Under the pieces are notes generated by a model, which saw only the letters and a program-made list of their open reading frames with translations, searched no databases and was not told the origin of the DNA. A stretch of DNA of 7,577 bases from Planctomycetes bacterium GWF2_50_10 (lineage in GTDB: Bacteria > Planctomycetota > Phycisphaerae > Sedimentisphaerales > GWF2-50-10). The translations under genes were made by a program, and so were the position numbers. Shown piece after piece: positions 1-5,961 of the stretch. The stretch's first letter is position 1. Every line of letters begins with the position of its first letter. The stretch is taken from positions 17,790 to 25,366 of the forward strand of contig MHYB01000113.1 of assembly GCA_001824635.1 (NCBI GenBank), written 5' to 3'.

Positions 1-226
1 TCAGCGAATGCTGCTGGGAGCGCTTGAAGGGACCTGGCCGATGGAAGCCGAGGCCTGTAAAGTGGCGGCGGATAAGGCAGGGCCAATGAGCGTAACATGG
101 AACAGCTACTTGGCTACAAAGGCATTCGGCATGTACATCGCCGGCAACATCGAGCCAATGGAAAAGCAGTACAAATTATTTTGCAATAAGATAACCTACC
201 GGATGCGGATAGCACCGGGCAGGTAA
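1..226 (+). CDS. C-terminal fragment of an unrecognised protein (5' end outside window)
   Basis: The frame is open from base 2 to a TAA at 224-226, giving about 74 residues. It probably continues from outside the left edge, so the internal ATG at base 8 need not be the start. The residues are soluble-looking: no membrane segment, no signal peptide. It has several Met and Lys residues, a Trp-containing stretch (TWPMEAEA, then MSVTWNSYLATKAFG) and a basic end (YRMRIAPGR). I do not recognise a family. Codon choice is mixed and unremarkable, and no competing reading frame on this stretch looks better. Its stop lies 9 bases from the ftsK stop on the other strand, so the two genes converge with no room for a terminator between them. 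It could be a spurious frame; the convergent packing makes a real gene end more likely. Confidence 0.55.
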   Translation, partial: QRMLLGALEGTWPMEAEACKVAADKAGPMSVTWNSYLATKAFGMYIAGNIEPMEKQYKLFCNKITYRMRIAPGR

Positions 227-235
227 ATGAATCCA

Positions 236-2671
236 CTAGTTCTTATCCTCCCCTACCACCGTGGTCGGCTCGTCATATTCGGCATCTTCGTCCTGATCAT
301 CATTTTCGGCCAAATCTTTATATCCCGCGACCGCGTCTTTTTCCATCTGGGAACGGATTGTTTCGTATTCGGACAGCGTCATCATTACCTCGCGGGCCTG
401 TGAGCCTTTGTATTCGCCAAGTATGCCGGCGGCACCCATCATCTCGATTATGCGGCTTGCGCGGGCATAACCGATGGAAAGTTTCCGCTGGAGCAGCGAG
501 ACCGATCCGCGCTGACTTTCGAGCACCAGCCGCACTGCCGGGTCGAAAAGCTCATCTTTGATCATCTCTGAAGGATCGAATTTGCTGATCTGCACAAGCT
601 CTGGATGGAACTGCGGTTCGGCAATTTCGGAGAGGTGCTTGACGACCGAGCGTATCTCGTTGTCGTCAAGATAGGCGCCCTGTGCGCGGATAAGATCGCT
701 TGTGCCGGGCTGGAGGAAGAGCATGTCGCCCTGGCCCAGCAGGGTTTCGGCGCCGTTCTGATCTAGCACGATACGGCTGTCCATGCGTGCGGCGACTCGG
801 AAACTCACGCGGCACGGCATGTTGGATTTGATCGGGCCTGTAACGACGGTTGCCTGCGGACGCTGGGTCGCTAAGACTATGTGGATACCGACGGCACGGC
901 TTTTTTGGGCCAATCGCACGATATATGCCTCAATCTCCTTACCGGATGTCATCATCAAGTCGGCCAGCTCGTCGACGATCACAACTATATAGGGGATCTT
1001 CTTGGGTATCTTGGCTTCTTCTTCCTGGCTTGAGGGTTTGAAGCGGTTGATGAGTTCCTCAAGGCCGAGCTTGTTATATGACGCGATGTTCTTTACGCCC
1101 GCCTCGGCCAGCAACGAATATCGCTCATCCATCTTGACCGTTGCCCATTCGAGTATCTGCTCGGCCCGGGCTGTTTCTGTTACGATCGGGCACATCAGGT
1201 GCGGAATACTGGAAAACGCCGTCATTTCGACCATTTTGGGGTCAACGAGGATGAGTTTAACTTCGTCGGGCCGCTTTGTTAGCAATATGCTTGTGATGAT
1301 GGAATTTATGCACACGCTTTTTCCCGAGCCGGTTGTGCCCGCGATAAGGCAATGCGGCATGGCGGCCAAATCAGCAACCAGGGCCTCGCCGGAACTATCC
1401 TTGCCAAGAAACAGCGGGATGTGCATTTTGTCGGGCCTGTTACCGGCAAGCTGGATGAGGTCCTTAATGCGGACTTTTTCTTTTTCATTATTGGGTACTT
1501 CGATGCCGATAGTGTGCTTGCCTGGAAGCGGGGCAACAACGCGAATAGCCGGTGCGCCAAGGGCACGGGCCATATCGTTTCCTAAATTGACGATCTGTGA
1601 GACCTTTATGCCCGAGCCAAGTTCAAGCTCGAACATCGTTATTACCGGCCCGGTCTCGGCGGCGACGATCTTGGCATTGATACTGAACTCATTGAGAAGT
1701 CTTTCAAGCTGGTCGGCCTTGGATTTTACCATCTTTTCCTGTACAGCGGCAAAGCCGTATTCAGGCTCGGCAAGCAGTTCCAGCGGCGGCAACGTGTAAT
1801 CGTCGTAAGTCTTTGGTATATAAGGGCCGTTTGGCTTGCGGATCTGGGGCAGTGTGAGCTTGAGCTGCTTTTGGGCGCCCTGGGCCGGCGTGGCAGGATC
1901 ATCCTCGGATTCTTCCTGGGCCATGAATTCCATTTGCTTATCCTGGGCGGTGGTGGGCTTATCTTCTTCAACAGTAATCGCATCGAAAACCTCGCCGGTT
2001 TCGGTATTTACCCTTACCGCGCGGGCCTGCGATTCGGCTTTTTGCTTTGCGCTTAATTTCTGCCATATCTCGCCGAGGGCACTGCTGGTCTCACGGGCTG
2101 CCTTCCAGGCAGGCGTTGCCAGCCCAAAGAACACGCCCAGGTTATGGAGCATCGCAAGCACCACGGTATCGGCCAGCAGTATAGCACCGACAAGCCAGCT
2201 GCATCCGAGTATGATGCTCGTTCCCAATACCGCGAAGTGGCTCCGCAAAAACGAACCCGCGGCAATACCAAGCATGCCGCCGTTACCCAGCGGGAAACTG
2301 TTTTTTGTATGCGGCCAGAGCAGGTAAAACGTAGTTGAAAGTGCCGCCACCAATATCGCAAGGCCTATCGATCTCAGGATCGGCTGGGTTACCGGCTTTT
2401 GCGAAAGTGCCGCTATTGAGAACGCCATTATCGCGATAAGCAGGATGTAAACCCCCTGCCCGATGTAATAATGCAGGTAATAGGCGATCACCGCACCAGT
2501 CGCGCCGCACCAGTTGGCCGGTACCGCGTTTGGCGGAAAAATGTAATTGCTTGGGCTGTCGGCCAGATTAAAGCTTAGACAACTGAAAAACATTACAATG
2601 CATGCGGTTATAACGAGACATAAAAGAGCTATCTCAATCTTGTTCGATTTTTGCTTTTTACTTGCTGCCAT
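236..2671 (-). CDS. ftsK: FtsK/SpoIIIE-family DNA translocase
   Basis: Membrane-anchored ATPase that pumps double-stranded DNA at the division septum to clear and resolve chromosome termini. The 811-residue protein is complete. The N-terminal membrane domain has about four hydrophobic segments (near residues 13-35, 60-90, 99-119 and 147-175). A charged linker of about 100 residues follows (190-290), much shorter than in E. coli FtsK and more like B. subtilis SpoIIIE. The alpha domain spans about 293-395. The RecA-like motor has Walker A GTTGSGKS at 445-452, Walker B IVVIVDE ending at D567-E568, and the family motif ATQRP at 600-604. The gamma winged helix, which reads polarity sequences in this family, lies at about 706-768. 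A strongly acidic tail follows to residue 811. The ATG at 2671 begins a short basic cytoplasmic stretch (MAASKKQKSNK) before TM1, as expected; the ribosome site ahead of it is weak (GGACC about 6 bases upstream). It is transcribed separately from the TPR gene, since a terminator and candidate promoter lie between them. Confidence 0.97.
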   Translation of the reverse strand: MAASKKQKSNKIEIALLCLVITACIVMFFSCLSFNLADSPSNYIFPPNAVPANWCGATGAVIAYYLHYYIGQGVYILLIAIMAFSIAALSQKPVTQPILRSIGLAILVAALSTTFYLLWPHTKNSFPLGNGGMLGIAAGSFLRSHFAVLGTSIILGCSWLVGAILLADTVVLAMLHNLGVFFGLATPAWKAARETSSALGEIWQKLSAKQKAESQARAVRVNTETGEVFDAITVEEDKPTTAQDKQMEFMAQEESEDDPATPAQGAQKQLKLTLPQIRKPNGPYIPKTYDDYTLPPLELLAEPEYGFAAVQEKMVKSKADQLERLLNEFSINAKIVAAETGPVITMFELELGSGIKVSQIVNLGNDMARALGAPAIRVVAPLPGKHTIGIEVPNNEKEKVRIKDLIQLAGNRPDKMHIPLFLGKDSSGEALVADLAAMPHCLIAGTTGSGKSVCINSIITSILLTKRPDEVKLILVDPKMVEMTAFSSIPHLMCPIVTETARAEQILEWATVKMDERYSLLAEAGVKNIASYNKLGLEELINRFKPSSQEEEAKIPKKIPYIVVIVDELADLMMTSGKEIEAYIVRLAQKSRAVGIHIVLATQRPQATVVTGPIKSNMPCRVSFRVAARMDSRIVLDQNGAETLLGQGDMLFLQPGTSDLIRAQGAYLDDNEIRSVVKHLSEIAEPQFHPELVQISKFDPSEMIKDELFDPAVRLVLESQRGSVSLLQRKLSIGYARASRIIEMMGAAGILGEYKGSQAREVMMTLSEYETIRSQMEKDAVAGYKDLAENDDQDEDAEYDEPTTVVGEDKN

Positions 2672-2714
2672 ATTTAAGGTCCGATAAACAAACGGTTTTT
2701 CACTACTGATTGGG

Positions 2715-2727
2715 CGGATTTTATCCG
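2715..2727. repeat. Short inverted repeat in the ftsK leader
   Basis: CGGAT and ATCCG are separated by three bases, about 44-56 bases before the ftsK start and inside the predicted 5' leader. No T-tract follows on either strand, so it is not a terminator. It could be a small leader hairpin or a regulator half-site pair, but a 5-bp repeat like this can arise by chance. Confidence 0.3.
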
Positions 2728-2736
2728 TGCGCTTTA

Positions 2737-2766
2737 TTTATATCGGCATGGGGAGGGCGCAATCAA
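2737..2766 (-). promoter_or_regulatory. Candidate sigma70-type promoter for ftsK
   Basis: On the minus strand, TTGATT (2766-2761) lies 18 bases before TATAAA (2742-2737). This gives a predicted transcript start near 2730 and a leader of about 59 bases before the ftsK ATG at 2671. The -35 hexamer is formed by the last unit of the neighbouring 7-bp tandem repeat. Placement after the upstream gene's terminator supports an independent ftsK transcription unit. This is a consensus match by eye only. Confidence 0.5.
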
Positions 2767-2787
2767 CAATCAATAATCAATATTCAA
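2760..2787. repeat. Four-copy imperfect 7-bp tandem repeat
   Basis: Four adjacent units read CAATCAA, CAATCAA, TAATCAA and TATTCAA on the plus strand. The first two are identical and the others differ by one or two bases. On the minus strand the units read TTGATTG/TTGATTA-like, so each starts with a -35-like hexamer. The block fills the gap between the terminator of the TPR gene and the candidate ftsK promoter. Confidence 0.8.
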
Positions 2788-2824
2788 ATAAAAAGCCCCG
2801 CGACACATCCATGCATCGCGAGGC
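2785..2824 (-). terminator. Rho-independent terminator of the TPR lipoprotein gene
   Basis: On the minus strand, GCCTCGCGA (2824-2816) pairs with TCGCGGGGC (2803-2795): nine pairs, one of them G-U, across a 12-base loop. TTTTTATTT follows at once (2794-2786). The hairpin begins 34 bases after the TPR gene's stop codon. A GC-rich stem, a T-tract and correct placement make this a textbook intrinsic terminator in one direction only; the plus strand has no T-tract after the stem. Confidence 0.88.
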
Positions 2825-2857
2825 ATAACGTCGAATTACTTGAACAATCAGAGTCGA

Positions 2858-3487
2858 TTATTTCTTTTTGACCGCGGGGGCCTGCTTTGCTGGTTTCTGC
2901 ACAGCAACCTTCACGCCCAGCCTGCCAAGTTCCAGAGCGACATCCTCCTGATACGGGTCAAGCTCGAAACTGCGTCTGAAATTTTTCAGCGCCATATCGC
3001 TGTTCTTCATATTGAGGTAATAATACCCAAGCTGCTTGTAAACCGCAGCCGAATTCGGTGCCATACGCAATGCCTGTTCGTATGTAGCCAAGGCAAAATC
3101 ACTCACAGCGGCATCTTCAAACGCCCTGCCCAGCGCCAGGGAATCTTCCGGCGTTACGGCAACTTCCCGCATGTAAACCTTAGCGGCATCGGCAGCCTTA
3201 TCGTCATCACCTCTTAAACGATGCACTTTGACGATAGCTGCCTGTGCTTGACGATTTACGGGATCAAGCTGGAGCGTTGTATCGAATTCATAAGCGGCCT
3301 TATCCAGTTCACCCATTTGCTGATACACCTGGGCAAGCTGGAAATGAGGCACAGGGTCGCGGAAGTTCTGGTTTATCTGTGCCTTGAGCCTTTCAACCTG
3401 CTGGTCCGAAGACGGCGCACCCGTTCGGCAAGAAGAAAGCACAGGCAACAACAAGCAAACAGCTAATAATAATCTGATCGCGGACAT
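2858..3487 (-). CDS. TPR-repeat lipoprotein
   Basis: Predicted 209-residue lipoprotein with tetratricopeptide repeats, likely a protein-interaction scaffold in the envelope; its partner is unknown. The chosen start gives MSAIRLLLAVCLLLPVLSSC, a short signal peptide ending in a lipobox (LSSC) with the lipidated Cys at residue 20. About four TPR-like helical pairs follow: residues 46-79 (HFQLAQVYQQMGELDKAAYEF), 80-113 (weaker), 114-146 (ALGRAFEDAAVSDFALATYEQAL) and 147-180 (AVYKQLGYYYLNMKNSDMAL). Each ends in the usual hydrophobic-acidic-Pro pattern such as LDPVN, MAPNS and LDPYQ. The tail is rich in Lys, Ala and Pro and ends in three lysines. Longer in-frame starts at 3493, 3502 and 3556 exist, but only 3487 has GAAAGGG at good spacing and puts the hydrophobic core near the N-terminus. 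Similar Pal/PilF/BamD-like TPR lipoproteins have varied roles, so I give no symbol. Confidence 0.92.
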   Translation of the reverse strand: MSAIRLLLAVCLLLPVLSSCRTGAPSSDQQVERLKAQINQNFRDPVPHFQLAQVYQQMGELDKAAYEFDTTLQLDPVNRQAQAAIVKVHRLRGDDDKAADAAKVYMREVAVTPEDSLALGRAFEDAAVSDFALATYEQALRMAPNSAAVYKQLGYYYLNMKNSDMALKNFRRSFELDPYQEDVALELGRLGVKVAVQKPAKQAPAVKKK

Positions 3488-3493
3488 GGGCAT

Positions 3494-3500
3494 CCCTTTC
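3494..3500 (-). promoter_or_regulatory. Ribosome binding site deciding the TPR gene start
   Basis: GAAAGGG on the minus strand ends six bases before the ATG at 3487. For the in-frame ATG at 3493 the same site would be directly adjacent, and the ATGs at 3502 and 3556 have no comparable purine tract. This supports 3487 as the start. Confidence 0.7.
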
Positions 3501-3533
3501 ATACCGGCAATCCATTTCGGTCTTTGTTTTGAG

Positions 3534-3563
3534 TATTGTGCGACGAGCCCACCCATTTTTCAA
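3534..3563 (-). promoter_or_regulatory. Weak candidate promoter for the TPR lipoprotein gene
   Basis: On the minus strand, TTGAAA (3563-3558) lies 18 bases before ACAATA (3539-3534), giving a leader of about 40 bases before the start at 3487. The -10 element is a poor match, and shifting it by one base gives an equally plausible CAATAC. A promoter must lie somewhere here because the upstream gene is divergent, but this exact site is uncertain. Confidence 0.35.
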
Positions 3564-3610
3564 GCAAATTTCCGCAGAACAGGCTTTACCAATCGGAATT
3601 AAGGTTTGAA

Positions 3611-3631
3611 GTTTGTCTTTTAAAAGCAAAC
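3611..3631. promoter_or_regulatory. Near-perfect palindrome over the -35 box (candidate operator)
   Basis: A perfect 10-bp palindrome, CTTTTAAAAG (3617-3626), is flanked by inverted arms GTTTG (3611-3615) and CAAAC (3627-3631), with one extra T at 3616. It overlaps the -35 hexamer and part of the spacer of the rightward promoter. With almost no loop it suits a dimeric DNA-binding regulator better than an RNA hairpin, and it lies upstream of the predicted transcript start. The regulator is unknown. Confidence 0.5.
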
Positions 3632-3641
3632 ACCGTATAAT
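3613..3641 (+). promoter_or_regulatory. Near-consensus sigma70-type promoter for the secreted multi-domain protein gene
   Basis: TTGTCT (3613-3618), a 17-base spacer and a perfect TATAAT (3636-3641) predict a transcript start near 3648. That leaves a leader of about 28 bases, just enough for the purine-rich ribosome site ahead of the ATG at 3676. The TTG that could be read as an upstream start codon at 3613 is the -35 box itself, and a transcript from this promoter would not contain it. Confidence 0.72.
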
Positions 3642-3660
3642 TCAGATATCGGCCGCCCGC

Positions 3661-3669
3661 AAAGAAAGG
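3661..3669 (+). promoter_or_regulatory. Ribosome binding site deciding the start at 3676
   Basis: The purine tract AAAGAAAGG ends six bases before the ATG at 3676. Together with the promoter just upstream and the signal peptide beginning right at this Met, it fixes the start. Confidence 0.72.
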
Positions 3670-3675
3670 CTCGAA

Positions 3676-5961
3676 ATGCCCAAATTAATCTTTAGCATAT
3701 TATTGCTCATCTCAGGATTATTTTTAAGCAACTCACCTGCCTCAGACTTGCCATCAGATAGCAACTGGACAAAGGGTGCTGAAATAATGCTGAAAGTAGA
3801 TATTGAAACTCACCAGCAGAACGACATGTTTCCAATTGATAGAAAAATAATGCGTGACTTCAACGAGATTGTCGTCCGTATTTACAGTGACTGTAAAAAC
3901 AACCCTGAACTATTCCAAAAGGTATCTGTTCGTTCTGACCAGAAGGAATTCCGTGTTACAGGCGATAATCAATCTAAAATTTATGCCGTGCTCGGCGAAG
4001 ACCAGGTTGAAGATGCCGCCAGAATTATAATCGGCAATTCCGTCTTCACTTTCCGCGACAAATTAATCATGAATCAAATTTACCGCCACATTTCTCAAAA
4101 TCAAAACCCGTATTGGGTTTTTAATGATGCCTTGGGAAATGTAATACCATCCGCCACAGTGGAAATCTTTCTGTGTGATCTTGAAGGGCGCAGGATCAGG
4201 ATTGGAAAGTTTACAGCAGATCGCCATCTGGAAAAACTTTTTCCGCAAAGTAATCCCCACGACAGGATGCAAATGTTTGAATTCATCATATCTCATCCTG
4301 ATTATGGCACGGCACTTGTTCGCTATTTTGGCCCAGAACAATCAGGATTTACAATGCCCCTGGTTCGAATTGATTCCGAATCCGGCACAAGTGCGATCTA
4401 CGGCTACATAGTTGACCCCGAAAACAAACCTGTACGAGGCGCGCGAATTGTATGTGATTATGTTACTACCCTCGGTGAGGGTTTGATAGATCCTAAACCG
4501 GATCCTGCACGTTATTCTACACTAACAGACCAAAACGGCTTTTTCAACATGTATATGCCATGCAGCAGCCAGCGCAGCAAAGAAAGAGGTTCTTTGATTC
4601 CTTTAAAATCAAAATTTTACGTAAATATCAACGCGCCTGAAAATCTGGGCCTTTTGCCATACGATCAGCCAATCGAAAATGGAAAAGAATCAAGAATAGT
4701 TCTCGAGCGGCCTTCCGGAGATGCCCATACATTGACTTTTATCAGTGCAAATGGCGTAATAAGCAAGCCTGATGAATTAGCGCTTATCGAACTTGAAATA
4801 AACCGGCCCTCCAAGCCCCGCCTTCATTTGACTTATGATGATTTCAAGAATCTCAATGTCTTCCCTTACGGCACTTACAAAGCCCGAACGCGTACACTCA
4901 CAAGTGCCATAAGGTTTGATTTCCTGCCGGTTGAGGTAAAGCTTGGCAGTCCTTATCAACTCGTTTTCCGATTACCTGGGGCGAATACATATACAGGCCG
5001 AGTAATTAATGGTATTACTGGCGCACCTATGCAGGGTATTTTTGCATTAGCTATGGAAAGCTCTTATGATAATGATTTCATCACCGATGAGCAATGGACC
5101 CTTTTGCACGGGGCTATCAAGAACCCTGATGCCAGGTCTCCAGTTTTAGCTCCACTGAGGCAAGCTTATAAATTCAATCATGTTGTCCGAACAGGTCTTG
5201 ACGGAAGCTTCACTCTCTCAATTGCTGGCCAAAGCAATTTTCACAAGATTCTCTTTATGGAACAAAATTTTATATCGGCCACAGTTGTAAAACAAAATCT
5301 CGTAATTAAAAACTCAGGACCAACTGATGTCGGGCTTGTTAAATTATTTCCTTCTGCAAAAATCCTGCTCAACCCCGTTACAGATGATAAAAATCCTTCC
5401 ATCTGGCCCGATTGGATCATAGATGAGCAAGGCAATCCCGACTGGACCTCGGCCCTGCTCAAATCATCACTTATACGCGGCAAGTGGTTAATCCCCAATA
5501 ACGTGAATTGTATTTATATCCCCGCCCATATTAACCTGAAACTTCGTCTTGCCATGCCATATAATGATAAATTGTCTCCGGTAAATCTTGACAGGGTATT
5601 CAACTTGGATCAGGGCCAAACACTTGACCTTGGACAAATCGCTTTGCAGCCCTCAATTGAGCTTTCCGCTCGTGTAATTGATTCAAATAGTCAACCTATC
5701 GAAGGGGTGCCTGTCAGCATCTGGGTTAAAGGGGACAGTTCAACTGTTGTTCACAATTCAGATGCTAACGGCATAGTGCGTTTCGGTGTGCCACGCCACT
5801 GCGAAGGTGAATTTATAATAACCCACATAGATTACAAGCAGGCACGCGAGCTGTTTCGCCAGACAACACCCTTCAAAACTGAATCTGAAAAAGTTTGTTA
5901 TACCTTGACCCTGTCTGATGAAAAGCTTGCTATCCTTTTCGGCCCGGACCCAAATAATTAG
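3676..5961 (+). CDS. Secreted protein with repeated carboxypeptidase-regulatory-like domains
   Basis: Predicted 761-residue exported protein of unknown specific role. A signal peptide opens it: MPKL, a hydrophobic core to about residue 17, then NSPA with probable cleavage after A22. No lipobox, membrane anchor or sorting signal follows, so it is probably periplasmic or released. At least four stretches look like carboxypeptidase-regulatory-like (transthyretin-type) beta sandwiches: about 149-220 (DALGNVIPSATVEIF), 238-325 (YGYIVDPENKPVRGARIVCD, then TLTDQNGFFNMYMP), 437-520 (TGRVINGITGAPMQGIFALA, then RTGLDGSFTLSI) and 660-720 (SARVIDSNSQPIEGVPVSIW, then NSDANGIVRFGVP). These carry the usual G-x-V...P-x-x-G-x-x-V and T-D-x-x-G-x-F patterns. 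I see no catalytic motif. The gene is visibly more AT-rich than ftsK and gyrB. It is divergent from the TPR lipoprotein gene, has its own promoter, and its stop codon interlocks with that of gyrB. Domain boundaries are estimates. Confidence 0.88.
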   Translation: MPKLIFSILLLISGLFLSNSPASDLPSDSNWTKGAEIMLKVDIETHQQNDMFPIDRKIMRDFNEIVVRIYSDCKNNPELFQKVSVRSDQKEFRVTGDNQSKIYAVLGEDQVEDAARIIIGNSVFTFRDKLIMNQIYRHISQNQNPYWVFNDALGNVIPSATVEIFLCDLEGRRIRIGKFTADRHLEKLFPQSNPHDRMQMFEFIISHPDYGTALVRYFGPEQSGFTMPLVRIDSESGTSAIYGYIVDPENKPVRGARIVCDYVTTLGEGLIDPKPDPARYSTLTDQNGFFNMYMPCSSQRSKERGSLIPLKSKFYVNINAPENLGLLPYDQPIENGKESRIVLERPSGDAHTLTFISANGVISKPDELALIELEINRPSKPRLHLTYDDFKNLNVFPYGTYKARTRTLTSAIRFDFLPVEVKLGSPYQLVFRLPGANTYTGRVINGITGAPMQGIFALAMESSYDNDFITDEQWTLLHGAIKNPDARSPVLAPLRQAYKFNHVVRTGLDGSFTLSIAGQSNFHKILFMEQNFISATVVKQNLVIKNSGPTDVGLVKLFPSAKILLNPVTDDKNPSIWPDWIIDEQGNPDWTSALLKSSLIRGKWLIPNNVNCIYIPAHINLKLRLAMPYNDKLSPVNLDRVFNLDQGQTLDLGQIALQPSIELSARVIDSNSQPIEGVPVSIWVKGDSSTVVHNSDANGIVRFGVPRHCEGEFIITHIDYKQARELFRQTTPFKTESEKVCYTLTLSDEKLAILFGPDPNN

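Noticed and set aside
251..275. Small palindrome ACCAC-C-GTGGT near the end of ftsK as a terminator
   Set aside because: It lies within the coding sequence (the TTVV codons), is only five pairs with a one-base centre, and has no T-tract on either strand.
1002..1799. A 265-codon open frame on the plus strand
   Set aside because: It lies wholly antisense to the ftsK motor domain, and its Ser/Arg-rich translation has no family pattern. It is the usual shadow of a GC-biased gene.
3488..3556. N-terminal extension of the TPR lipoprotein from the ATG at 3556
   Set aside because: It would put 23 mostly polar residues before the lipoprotein signal peptide and would overlap the likely promoter. The start at 3487 has a well-spaced GAAAGGG.
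3613..3675. An upstream in-frame TTG start extending the secreted protein by 21 residues
   Set aside because: The TTG is part of the -35 hexamer of the promoter, the extension would bury the signal peptide, and the ATG at 3676 has its own ribosome site.
4063..4341. Minus-strand 92-codon open frame inside the secreted-protein gene
   Set aside because: It has no ribosome site or family pattern and is antisense to a well-supported reading frame.
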